This document shows, one piece after another, positions 8,106 to 15,859 of a stretch of DNA of 24,409 nucleotides (position 1 is its first letter; every line of letters starts with the position of its first letter). This stretch comes from Promethearchaeota archaeon. Its GTDB lineage: Archaea > Asgardarchaeota > Lokiarchaeia > Sigynarchaeales > SOKP01. The translations under genes were made by a program, and so were the position numbers. The notes below the pieces were generated by a model that saw nothing but the letters and a program-made list of their open reading frames with translations, was not told the DNA's origin and ran no database searches. The stretch spans positions 1 to 24,409 of the forward strand of contig JAHLWJ010000029.1 in the NCBI GenBank assembly GCA_019057975.1, read 5' to 3'.

Positions 8106-8543
8106 TCAATAATTAATGTTTACATCTACTTTGAAACCTTCTTTTATGGATTGAGTTATTATGCAATATTGCTCGAAAAATTTTCTACATTTATCTGCTC
8201 TTTTACGCATTTTAGGAGTATCAATTTTAGGGTTCATTTCTACATTAATCTTCTTAACTCTCCAGAATCCTTTGTCATTTCTAGCGATTGTAACTTCAGC
8301 TTTTCCTTCTAATCCCGATAATGAAAAATTTTTCTTTTGGAGACAAAATGAAAAACTTGCAGCTAAACAACCTAGAACAGATAATGCTAATAATTTAGTA
8401 GGGGAAGGTCCTATTTTTTCGGTATGTTTTTTATTTTTTTCATCAATATATAAGTTAGCCATTTTAAGGCTTCCAAGATCACATTTAAAAATCATTTCTT
8501 CTTCTTGTTTTAAACCAACTTTAGTCTTTAACACGTTTGACAT
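8106..8543 (-). CDS. OsmC/Ohr-family protein, downstream paralogue
   Basis: A 145-residue OsmC-fold protein. GPSPTKLLALSVLGCLA (residues 45-61) is the family's first helix with the reactive Cys59; the second cysteine, Cys127, sits in QYCIITQSI, equivalent to the CPVxxTL motif. In OsmC/Ohr proteins this pair reduces organic hydroperoxides, so both catalytic thiols are present here. The N-terminal strand FKCDLGSLKM and the VTIARNDKGFWRVKKINVEM strands complete the fold. It begins at a clear ATG, MSNVLKTKVGLK. A close paralogue lies 50-60 nt upstream on the same strand, so the two form a tandem duplication and probably one transcript. Substrate is unknown. Confidence 0.85.
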   Translation of the reverse strand: MSNVLKTKVGLKQEEEMIFKCDLGSLKMANLYIDEKNKKHTEKIGPSPTKLLALSVLGCLAASFSFCLQKKNFSLSGLEGKAEVTIARNDKGFWRVKKINVEMNPKIDTPKMRKRADKCRKFFEQYCIITQSIKEGFKVDVNINY

Positions 8544-8592
8544 ATAAAATCATCGTTTTTATGGGGGGTTTTTTTCTAAAAATAAATTATAA

Positions 8593-9060
8593 TTACAGAT
8601 CAAGATTTACATTTACTTCAATTCCAGAGCGCACAGATTGTGTAACAATACAATATTGTTCGAAAAAACTTACTCCATCTTTTGCAGATTTTAAGCATTG
8701 TTTTGCTCTTTTGAGGGTGTCAGGATCTGTTATTTTTGGTAGTATATTAACATCAATCTTTTTAATTCTCCAAAAACCTTTCTCATTTCGAGTGATGACA
8801 ACCTCCGCTTCAGCTGTAAAATCATCCACTTTAAAATTCCTCTTTTTTATGCAAAAGATAAAGCTTGCACTTAAGCATCCTAAAACACTTAAAGCTAATA
8901 ATCGTGAGGGATTAGGACCAAGCATGTCAACTTCTTCGCGATGTTCTTCATCAATATAACAATCCTTAACCTTCAAATTCCCTAAATCGCATTTAAATAT
9001 CATCTGAGATTCGGATTCATCCAATTTAATCCCAACTTTTGTTTTAATATCATCTGAAAT
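8593..9060 (-). CDS. OsmC/Ohr-family protein, upstream paralogue
   Basis: Paralogue of the next gene downstream. Counting from GTG 9069, Cys65 (SVLGCLSASF) and Cys140 (QYCIVTQSV) are the conserved redox pair. I place the start at ATT 9058-9060, not GTG 9067-9069. From ATT the protein reads (M)SDDIKTKVGIK, which lines up residue for residue with MSNVLKTKVGLK of the paralogue, whose start is ATG. The GTG is itself part of the AGGTG SD, whose spacing to ATT is six bases. Compared with the paralogue it has a longer segment before the second cysteine (LKSAKDGVSFFEQYC). Peroxide reduction is the family activity; any division of labour between the two copies is unknown. Confidence 0.85.
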   Translation of the reverse strand: MSDDIKTKVGIKLDESESQMIFKCDLGNLKVKDCYIDEEHREEVDMLGPNPSRLLALSVLGCLSASFIFCIKKRNFKVDDFTAEAEVVITRNEKGFWRIKKIDVNILPKITDPDTLKRAKQCLKSAKDGVSFFEQYCIVTQSVRSGIEVNVNLDL

Positions 9061-9066
9061 AAAAAT

Positions 9067-9071
9067 CACCT
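9067..9071 (-). promoter_or_regulatory. SD AGGTG that points to an ATT start (OsmC)
   Basis: AGGTG followed by six bases, then ATT at 9058-9060. It extends to AGGTGAT, a strong match to the archaeal anti-SD. The same SD at seven bases precedes the ATG of ATPase subunit H in this window. Confidence 0.55.
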
Positions 9072-9156
9072 ACATTTAGCTAGAAATGAATAAATTGTAA
9101 TAGAAAAAATTAATGTTTATTTTTTATTATATAATAAGAATTTAATAAATTTCCAC

Positions 9157-9747
9157 TTAGTTTGATTCAATTTTTTTTAAAATGAAATGACGTTGTAGAT
9201 GGAAAACAAGAAAGATGAAATAAATTGTAATAATTAAGAAGTACTTTAACGCAAAAAGTGTAATGAATAATATCATTAGAATGAAAATCAGTACTTCTGT
9301 TATTAAACAAGTTATATTACCATAATATTTTTTATCAAAAAAAGATTCTGGTCTCTTAAATTGAGAGATATATTTAGAAATATTTTTAAACTCGTCTTTT
9401 GTAATTAATAATTTAAGACCTACTTGTTTTTTTTGAAAATAAAAGAAGTTAGTACCCCAGTCAAAAGTGTCAATGATAATATGAATTGAATAACTAAGAC
9501 CACTAATTATCAGAACAGTCCAATTAAAGATTAATCCTAAAATTGTAATAATTATTCCAGGGATAATTGAATGAGTAATCAACATTCTATGATTGTTGTC
9601 TAATGCGTACTTTGATAAAAAGATGTCAAAATCACACACAAATGCAAATAATACTATTAAGAAAAATTCCATAAAGTTCAGAACCAAAAAGTATTTAGAA
9701 ATAGAAGCAATAATTATTCCAATACCAAAATGCAAGTTTATATGTAT
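9157..9747 (-). CDS. YdjM-like (PF04307) membrane-bound putative metal-dependent hydrolase
   Basis: A ~196-residue membrane protein with the polar motifs of the YdjM/LexA-binding hydrolase family set between helices: CDFDIFL, then NHRMLITHS (the family's HRxxTHS), then IHIIIDTFDWGTNFF (H-x3-D-x2-DWG). Counting hydrophobic runs, it has four to six membrane segments. The motifs suggest a metal site near the membrane surface; the substrate is unknown. The first ordinary start is TTG at 9735. An in-frame ATA at 9745-9747 gives (M)HINLHFGIG and lies seven bases after an AGGTG SD, which suits it better than TTG, 19 nt from that SD. It follows the PfkB gene by fewer than 20 bases and is probably co-transcribed with it. 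Confidence 0.7.
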   Translation of the reverse strand: MHINLHFGIGIIIASISKYFLVLNFMEFFLIVLFAFVCDFDIFLSKYALDNNHRMLITHSIIPGIIITILGLIFNWTVLIISGLSYSIHIIIDTFDWGTNFFYFQKKQVGLKLLITKDEFKNISKYISQFKRPESFFDKKYYGNITCLITEVLIFILMILFITLFALKYFLIITIYFIFLVFHLQRHFILKKIESN

Positions 9748-9754
9748 GAAAATC

Positions 9755-9759
9755 CACCT
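9755..9759 (-). promoter_or_regulatory. SD AGGTG that points to an ATA start (YdjM-like gene)
   Basis: AGGTG lies seven bases before ATA 9745-9747 and 19 bases before TTG 9735. Normal archaeal spacing is about 5-9 bases, so the SD favours the ATA. Confidence 0.45.
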
Positions 9760-9762
9760 ATT

Positions 9763-10746
9763 CTATTTGATATAATCTTTTCTTCTTACTCTTTTTAATG
9801 CTTTCTTTTTTATTACAAATCCTGAAGGTCCCTTTTTTTCTACTAGAAACGAAGCAGCTGCAGATGATAAAAAAGCTACTTCTTTAATTGAATCCCAAGA
9901 TTTATCAGAGTGGGAAAATTCATATAGAAATATCGAAAAATAGACATCTCCTGCACCAGTTTCGTCACTTACTTTTTTCGGCTTAAAAGCGGGGATTTTC
10001 AAGATTGGATTTCCTTTCTTATAAATCATTGAACCTTTTTCTCCTAATGTCATAATGAATATTCCATTTGTATCATAATCGCCAAAGTAATTCATTACCT
10101 TGTGAAGATCATTGTATTCATTTGTAAGTAGTTTCATTTCTTCTTCTGATCCTTTGAGAATCAATCTATCTCCAATCAAATCTATTATTTTATTGAGATT
10201 TGAAATACTTGGATTATTATAAATATAGGAAACTTTTCCGTTTTCATCAATATTTCTGATAAATCCCTGCAAATCAATTCCTATATATACATTTGGAAAC
10301 TTTTTTGATATTTGTGAAATATACTCAAATGATATTTCATTGCATAACGGAACTAAAACTATGGCTTCCGGTGGATTATCTAGATATTCTTGTGGGATGT
10401 CTTTAAATTCAAGATTTGGACTTCTTGATTTGAGAGTTAGGGTTCTAGTATGATTAAAATAGTCCAAAATAAAATTAGTATTTTCTACGTTAGAATATTT
10501 TACTCCTCTTAGATCAATGTTTTTATTCTTTACAACATCCAACAAAGAGTCGTTAAAATTTTTTTTACCTATATGAGAGATAATACTTATTTTTGCATCT
10601 TGAGTATAGGTTCTTAAGGCTAAAGAACAGTAGCATGTGCTCCCTCCCAACGTAGCCTTGCTTAAGCCTTTAAATCTAATAATATTATCTACAGCAAAAT
10701 GTCCAGCAAAAAAAAAAGAAGTGTTGCTTTTATTTTGATTACTCAT
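9763..10746 (-). CDS. PfkB/ribokinase-family sugar or nucleoside kinase
   Basis: A 327-residue cytosolic kinase of the ribokinase superfamily. The N-terminal glycine-rich GGSTCYCSLAL substrate lid region and the C-terminal DETGAGDVYFS (signature 2) are both present; Asp267 of GAGD is the catalytic base and the preceding glycines form the anion hole. It transfers the ATP gamma-phosphate to a hydroxymethyl group of a sugar or nucleoside; the specific substrate cannot be read from sequence. Length fits the family (300-330). Its ATG directly follows the TAG stop of the coiled-coil gene with no spacer, so translation is almost certainly coupled. The usual DTTGAGDxF is slightly altered to DETGAGDVY. 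Confidence 0.85.
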   Translation of the reverse strand: MSNQNKSNTSFFFAGHFAVDNIIRFKGLSKATLGGSTCYCSLALRTYTQDAKISIISHIGKKNFNDSLLDVVKNKNIDLRGVKYSNVENTNFILDYFNHTRTLTLKSRSPNLEFKDIPQEYLDNPPEAIVLVPLCNEISFEYISQISKKFPNVYIGIDLQGFIRNIDENGKVSYIYNNPSISNLNKIIDLIGDRLILKGSEEEMKLLTNEYNDLHKVMNYFGDYDTNGIFIMTLGEKGSMIYKKGNPILKIPAFKPKKVSDETGAGDVYFSIFLYEFSHSDKSWDSIKEVAFLSSAAASFLVEKKGPSGFVIKKKALKRVRRKDYIK

Positions 10747-11874
10747 CTATGATGATTTTAATTCTTCAATAATTTTATTCTTTTCTTCTACCATTATTTT
10801 TAATTTATTTATTGTTTTCTGCAAATCTTTTACTAAACTAGACATTGGGCCTTGTGGTGCAATAACTTGAGGTTGGCTTGATGATTTTAATCCTGTTATT
10901 ATCTGATCTTTTAGTGTTAATTGTTCTTGGAGATCTTCAATTAATCTCTCAGATTCTACAAGAGATAGAGTTTCAGCAGTTGCTTTTGATTTCGCTTTAA
11001 GAGTTTCTTGTACTTGAGAAAGTTCGGTTTTTAAATCTTCATTTTCTTTTTTTAACTCCTTTATCTCTCCCGGTTCAAGTTTGAAGCCTCCTTTTTCAAT
11101 ATTTTGTTGGAGTTCAGATTTATCTTGATTCAATTTCTCAACAATTTTTTTATACTTATTTAAATCTGCTTGAAGGTCTTGACATAGGATTTCTAATGTG
11201 GTTGAAGAAGTTTGAGAGGGTTGTGGCTTTATAATAGTTGATTTGGATGTATCAACGGGTATAACGTAATCAACTGGTGTTTTTTTCTCCTTTTCAATTA
11301 ACTGTTCATTTAGAGTAGATACTTCTTTATTTAGTTCTGCAATCTTTTGTTCCAATTCAGAAACTTGATTTTTCTTTTTTGATAATTCTGATTGTAAATC
11401 TTCAATTAAAGCTTTAGATACATCAGGAGTATCTTCAGAAGCAGTATCAGCCATAAATTGTACAGCTGTTGTTGCTTCATTTAATTCAACTTTTAATTCA
11501 GCTATTTCATTGTCTTTTAAACTTAATACATTATCTCTTTCTGTTAAACTCATGGTTAAATTTTTAACTTTATTAGTTAGATCGAGATTTTCCTGCGGGA
11601 TAACACTAGCATTCCTTCCCCCAATTGAACCTGATGTTCTTACCTCTTCTTTTAATCTTTCATTTTCAGCAATGGTATTTCTTATAACTTCTTCCGTTCT
11701 AGTAATTAAATCTATATTTGCCTGAATTTTGTTTCTTAGTTGTTGGTTTTCTTTCTCAACTTCTTGAATTCGTTTTAAGGTTTCCCCAATTGCGCTTGGT
11801 TTATCAGGTTCATTCATCATCTTCTTTCTCCACAAAGAAATGAAGTCCTCAACTTTTTCCTTATCTTCTGGCAT
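10747..11874 (-). CDS. Coiled-coil protein with four DLQ repeats
   Basis: A 375-residue, highly charged, almost wholly helical protein with heptad patterning. Long coiled coils run from about 30-80, 95-135, 155-195, 226-295 and 305-375, broken by Ser/Thr/Pro-rich linkers (around 80-92, 200-226 and 331-345). A module of the form L-x-x-DLQ-x-x-L recurs with DLQ at residues 159-161, 233-235, 314-316 and 350-352. There is no membrane segment or enzyme motif. It looks like a structural or scaffolding protein. The kinase gene starts immediately at its stop and MEMO1/AmrB ends 48 nt upstream, so it is probably part of a conserved operon with them. No family is recognised. Confidence 0.65.
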   Translation of the reverse strand: MPEDKEKVEDFISLWRKKMMNEPDKPSAIGETLKRIQEVEKENQQLRNKIQANIDLITRTEEVIRNTIAENERLKEEVRTSGSIGGRNASVIPQENLDLTNKVKNLTMSLTERDNVLSLKDNEIAELKVELNEATTAVQFMADTASEDTPDVSKALIEDLQSELSKKKNQVSELEQKIAELNKEVSTLNEQLIEKEKKTPVDYVIPVDTSKSTIIKPQPSQTSSTTLEILCQDLQADLNKYKKIVEKLNQDKSELQQNIEKGGFKLEPGEIKELKKENEDLKTELSQVQETLKAKSKATAETLSLVESERLIEDLQEQLTLKDQIITGLKSSSQPQVIAPQGPMSSLVKDLQKTINKLKIMVEEKNKIIEELKSS

Positions 11875-11922
11875 TTTTCTTAGGTTTTTTTATCATTTTT
11901 TTTTCTAATCTATATATTAGTA

Positions 11923-12819
11923 TTATTTCAATATGATTCCCGAAAAATAACCTACACAATACCCCCCAATGCTTCCAGTTCTCTCAGAACTTGTATAATA
12001 TTGCATCATTTCACCTTTGTTTGCATTTAGATTCTGACAAATTATCATCATAGTAGTAATCGTTTGTGGGCCACATATAGAGGTTTTTAAGGCAGCTTCA
12101 AGAGTTTTTTCAGGATTTAATTTTTTAAATTCTTCAATTGCAGCAAAATCAATTTCTTTAAATATTTTCAATTGACTTTGATCATTTACTTGCTTATGGG
12201 ACATATCTGAAGACGCTACAATAACGATATCTTTCTTAATTGATTTTATTGCATTGGCTATATCAGTAGCGATTGCATCCATTGTTTTAAATTCTCTAGT
12301 ACCAGCTATTTTAATTGGTACAATTTTCACTTCTTTTTCATTAGAACAATATTTTATAAACGGTAATTGAATTTCTATATTATGTTCTTGTTCAGCACGA
12401 CCTGTAAAAAGAGAATTATCTGCTTCAATTATTTTACTATTATTTAATATCTGTTTTGATAATTCTTCATCTATCTCCAAATTTCCTAATGGAGTTTCCC
12501 ATTCTCCTTCTTTCATTAATGCTATTTTACGATACCCAATATGATCTGTACCTAAAACTAAAACCGTATCAGGAATTCTCTCCTTAAATAAATTTAAGTA
12601 CGTGAAAGCGGCACAAGGGCCTGAATATGTCATACCCGCATGTGGAGAAACACCCCCTATAATGGTTCTCTCATCTTTATCCAATTGTAAAGGTTCTTCA
12701 CCGGGACCAAATTTTTCATCTGTAAAATACCCCCGTATTGCTTCTTGTAAGCCCTTCTTGGACCCAGGGTACCAACTGCCGGCGTGAGTTGCTCTTCTAA
12801 GGACCATTTTACCAATCAT
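11923..12819 (-). CDS. amrB: MEMO1-family protein (AmmeMemoRadiSam system protein B)
   Basis: About 298 residues, full length for the MEMO1 family. Diagnostic blocks are RRATHAGSWYPG near the N terminus, GGVSPHAGMTYSGP with a conserved His, VLVLGTDHIG, EQEHNIEIQLPF, IVIVASSDMSH and SICGPQTI with the conserved Cys. The fold is that of class III extradiol dioxygenases, but the human protein is thought to bind metal through these His and Cys residues and act in signalling or redox; archaeal function is unsettled. Starts are TTG 12822, ATG 12819 or ATG 12807; the family usually begins just before RR-x-x-x-AG, so 12807 is possible. AT-rich upstream sequence at about 12845 could hold its promoter. 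Divergent from endA. Confidence 0.9.
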   Translation of the reverse strand: MIGKMVLRRATHAGSWYPGSKKGLQEAIRGYFTDEKFGPGEEPLQLDKDERTIIGGVSPHAGMTYSGPCAAFTYLNLFKERIPDTVLVLGTDHIGYRKIALMKEGEWETPLGNLEIDEELSKQILNNSKIIEADNSLFTGRAEQEHNIEIQLPFIKYCSNEKEVKIVPIKIAGTREFKTMDAIATDIANAIKSIKKDIVIVASSDMSHKQVNDQSQLKIFKEIDFAAIEEFKKLNPEKTLEAALKTSICGPQTITTMMIICQNLNANKGEMMQYYTSSERTGSIGGYCVGYFSGIILK

Positions 12820-12926
12820 CAATCATTAATGTTTCAATATTAAATTTATTATTTTTAAAGCTTAATTAATTTAATCCAACCGATAAGAAATTGTAAGAAT
12901 TATTAAGTTATCTTTAATAATCTTTT

Positions 12927-13523
12927 ATGATGAATCAAGCAAAGGATAATCAAATAAATCTTGATGAGGTTGAAGTACCAGAAAGAATTCCAACCAAGTT
13001 CATTAATAATAGAGTTATTGTATTTAATCCTTTATATGCTTCTTATTTATATGTAAAGAAAGGTTTTTTTGGTTCCCCACTTGGAATTAATAAACCACGA
13101 TTAGAATATTTTTCTAAGCCAAGCGAATTATCGTTAATAGAGGCACATTATCTTTTAGAAAAAGATGAAATTATAATTTTTGATGTAAAAGAGAATAAAG
13201 ATTTAAGCACAAAGGAATTTTATAAGCTAGCGAAGAATGTACATCATAAATTTGAGGAAAAGTACACAATTTATAAAGATTTAAGGGAAAAAGGATACAT
13301 TCCGAGACCTGGATTAAAGTTCGGCGCGGACTTTGTAATTTACCGCCTTGGACCCGGTCTCGAACACTCACTCTTCATGGTGCATGTTTTACCTCATGAT
13401 GCTGAAATTACAGCAGTAGATATGGTTCGGGCGGGCAGGTTGGCAACCTCTGTAAGAAAAAAGTTTGTTATCGCAAATCCGTTAACCAAATCATATTATT
13501 TCTTTGAGTGGTTTAAGCCATAA
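12927..13523 (+). CDS. endA: tRNA-intron (splicing) endonuclease
   Basis: A 198-residue protein. The C-terminal half is the EndA catalytic domain: KFGADFVIYRLGPGLEHSLF with Tyr139 and His147, then RLATSVRKKFVIA with Lys178, together the Tyr-His-Lys triad that cleaves bulge-helix-bulge introns in archaeal pre-tRNA. The N-terminal part (residues ~25-120) fits the alpha/beta domain used for assembly. The length suits the homotetrameric single-domain type, about 180 residues in methanogens. Two ATGs are in tandem; either could serve. No SD precedes them, so initiation is probably leaderless. It is divergent from MEMO1 and converges on the second ATPase A subunit with 26 bases between stops. Confidence 0.92.
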   Translation: MMNQAKDNQINLDEVEVPERIPTKFINNRVIVFNPLYASYLYVKKGFFGSPLGINKPRLEYFSKPSELSLIEAHYLLEKDEIIIFDVKENKDLSTKEFYKLAKNVHHKFEEKYTIYKDLREKGYIPRPGLKFGADFVIYRLGPGLEHSLFMVHVLPHDAEITAVDMVRAGRLATSVRKKFVIANPLTKSYYFFEWFKP

Positions 13524-13549
13524 ATTTATTGAAAAATATGTAAAGTATT

Positions 13550-15352
13550 CTATATACTCAACAATCTAAATTTCTTTATCAATTCATTCTTTATTCTTTC
13601 AATTTGTTTGAATTTATTATTAGGAACAGTTTGGCTAATTCGCAGGATTTTGTTGATAAGCTCAGAATCTAAAAAATCTTCAAGCAATATTCCTTGATTA
13701 ACAAGATCTTTCCCATTATTGTAGATTAATAAGATCAATTTAATTAAACCTAATAGTTTTTCAACATCGGTAAAACTATCAATTTCATCAAAAGCACTTT
13801 GGATTAAAAAGCCATTTTTAATTAATTTTGTAATAAAGATTATTAACTGTTGATCTTCTGGTAAGTTCTTTTCCCCTATTAATTGAATGATATATTTCAA
13901 ATCCCGTTCTTGCGATAAGATATGATTCACTTGTTTTCGACATTCGACCCAATCAATGTTAATTTCAGGCCAATCAATGTCTCTCTCGTACCACCAATCA
14001 GCGATATATGCAGGATAGTTTGAATATGAATTAAGCCAATCTATAGCAGGAAAGTGTTTTAAATAAGCTAATTTTGGATCCAAAGCCCAAAAAACTTGTA
14101 CCAATCTTTTAGTTGTTGAGGTAACTGGTTCACTGAAATCACCTGCGGGTGGTGAAATGGTTCCAATAATAGTTAAAGAACCTTTCTTCTCCGTACCTGA
14201 GTGGTCTCCACCTAAGGATTGAACCAATCCAGCTCTTTCATAAAAACTCGAAAGTTTAGAGGGTAAATATGCCGGATAGCCTTCCTCAGCGGGCATTTCT
14301 TCCAATAATCCAGAGATTTCTCTCAGAGATTCTGCCCATCTTGATATACTATCCGCTAACACAACAACATCATATCCCATATCTCGATAATATTCAGCAA
14401 TAGTCACTCCAGAAAATAAACTGGCTTCTCGTGCTGATACAGGCATGTTGGAGGTATTGGCAATAAGTATTATATGATCTAATAAGGAAGTACCTCTTTC
14501 AGGGTCTTTAATTTCTGAGAATTGCTTTAAGACATTTGCAACCTCATTCCCGGGTTCACCGCATGCTATATATACTATTATATCCGCATTACACCATTTA
14601 GCTAATGATTGTTGAATAACTGTCTTACCAGTTCCAAATCCTCCAGGAATAGCTGTTGTTCCACCTTTCACGATTGGAAACAATAAATCTATAACACGTA
14701 TTCCTGTTATTAACGGTTCATTCGGATTTTCTTTCTTTGTGTAAGGTCTAGGTTTAGTCACAGGCCATTTTTGCAGCATTGGGAAAGAAACAACATTTTT
14801 ATGATTTTTTATTTTATAAATTTCTTCTGTTATGGTATAATCGCCTTCATTAACCATGAACGAAATTATTCCAGCAGAATTAGGAGGAACCATTATTTTA
14901 TGATCAATATATTCTGTTTCTTTAACCGATCCTATTACATCTCCTCCTTTGACTTCATCGCCTAATTTCCTCAAAGGCATAAAATGCCATTTTTTTTTTC
15001 TTGATAAAGCAGGATATTTTATACCTCTTTCTAATTCTCCGGAATCTAAATTTTTAAAAATTCTTTCTAAAGGCCTTTGAATTCCATCAAAAACACTAGC
15101 AATTAGACCAGGGGCCAATTCCATCGAAAGCGGTTCATTTAGATTTTCAACTTTTTCATATAATTTTACCTTCATAGTATTTTCGAAACACTGAGCGACG
15201 ACGTAATCTGCATAGATTTGAATAACTTCTGCTAGAATATTATGTTTAGAGATTTTAATCATATCATTAAGTCGTACATCATTTTCTAATCCCTTTACTT
15301 TTATTAAGGAACCTATAATGGCTGAAATATATCCTTGACTCAATTCTTTCAT
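13550..15352 (-). CDS. A/V-type ATPase subunit A, second copy (A2), altered GERGNE motif
   Basis: A 600-residue paralogue of the catalytic A subunit lying further upstream in the operon (20226-22064); the two align end to end. Counting from TTG 15370, the P-loop GGFGTGKT is intact at 243-250, the non-homologous insert is present, and E272 of GE-x-GNE is kept. But the canonical GERGNE has become GEPGNE (P273), and ADSTSRW has become ADSISRW. In F1 beta the matching Arg beside the catalytic Glu binds phosphate, so A2 may be slow, product-altered or regulatory. No second B gene accompanies it. I chose ATG 15352 because it lines up with the A1 N terminus (GYISAI), not TTG 15370. It is the last gene of the operon. 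Confidence 0.9.
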   Translation of the reverse strand: MKELSQGYISAIIGSLIKVKGLENDVRLNDMIKISKHNILAEVIQIYADYVVAQCFENTMKVKLYEKVENLNEPLSMELAPGLIASVFDGIQRPLERIFKNLDSGELERGIKYPALSRKKKWHFMPLRKLGDEVKGGDVIGSVKETEYIDHKIMVPPNSAGIISFMVNEGDYTITEEIYKIKNHKNVVSFPMLQKWPVTKPRPYTKKENPNEPLITGIRVIDLLFPIVKGGTTAIPGGFGTGKTVIQQSLAKWCNADIIVYIACGEPGNEVANVLKQFSEIKDPERGTSLLDHIILIANTSNMPVSAREASLFSGVTIAEYYRDMGYDVVVLADSISRWAESLREISGLLEEMPAEEGYPAYLPSKLSSFYERAGLVQSLGGDHSGTEKKGSLTIIGTISPPAGDFSEPVTSTTKRLVQVFWALDPKLAYLKHFPAIDWLNSYSNYPAYIADWWYERDIDWPEINIDWVECRKQVNHILSQERDLKYIIQLIGEKNLPEDQQLIIFITKLIKNGFLIQSAFDEIDSFTDVEKLLGLIKLILLIYNNGKDLVNQGILLEDFLDSELINKILRISQTVPNNKFKQIERIKNELIKKFRLLSI

Positions 15353-15376
15353 ATTTCCTACAATCCTCAATTGATT

Positions 15377-15814
15377 CTAATAAGCTATTTGTTTATTACA
15401 AAACGGACATTTTTTCACAAAATTGGGTATAGTATTTCCACAATTTTCACATTTAAATATAATTGGCTTACGATAATTAAATTCAAGACTAATTTTTTTA
15501 AAGATTTTTGGTTCAGCTTGTTCAAATTTTCTCTTATTTTTAAAAACCTTTTCTTTTTGTTCATTTTCAAACGACGATCTTCTTTTTCTATCAGGAAACA
15601 TTCTAGAATAAAGAGATCTCTTACTTCGTTTAAAAAATGGACCTACAGTTATTAAAAATGTGAATAGAAGTAAAATAAAAACGATAAAAGGATTAGCACC
15701 AAATTTAGTTAAAAGATAATAAAAATAAAGCAATATAAGTAAATAACTGACTAGTAATAATAACCGAACAATAATTGACTTGCGATTTAATACTTTTTCT
15801 TTGGTTTCTGGCAC
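15377..15814 (-). CDS. Membrane-anchored zinc-ribbon protein
   Basis: A 145-residue protein with a short cytosolic N terminus, two transmembrane helices (~17-38 and ~42-61) and a basic linker (KRSKRSLYSRMFPDRKRR). The C-terminal zinc ribbon is CENCGNTIPNFVKKCPFCNK, with Cys122, Cys125, Cys137 and Cys140 as ligands. The start is GTG. It sits inside the ATPase operon between subunit I and the second A subunit, about where many V-type operons carry the c-ring gene K; with a large soluble domain it is not a proteolipid. A role in assembly or in regulating the ATPase is possible, but inferred from position only. No named family is recognised beyond the ribbon. Confidence 0.7.
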   Translation of the reverse strand: MPETKEKVLNRKSIIVRLLLLVSYLLILLYFYYLLTKFGANPFIVFILLLFTFLITVGPFFKRSKRSLYSRMFPDRKRRSSFENEQKEKVFKNKRKFEQAEPKIFKKISLEFNYRKPIIFKCENCGNTIPNFVKKCPFCNKQIAY

Positions 15815-15859
15815 AATTTATAATAAGACGGTTATTTATTCAACTAATTAATAATTAAA

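Noticed and set aside
8560..8578. G6T7 run upstream of the downstream OsmC gene
   Set aside because: Possible regulatory or terminator element, but on the minus strand it reads as A7C6, not a T-tract, with no hairpin. Nothing further supports it.
8161..8959. Long plus-strand open frames of 128 and 140 codons over the OsmC genes
   Set aside because: They are antisense to two clear OsmC proteins and resemble each other only because the sense genes are paralogues. No plausible protein features.
15335..15655. A 106-codon plus-strand open frame over the A2/zinc-ribbon junction
   Set aside because: It is Phe/Lys-rich antisense sequence from AT-rich coding DNA with no start signal or recognisable fold; the minus-strand genes explain the region.
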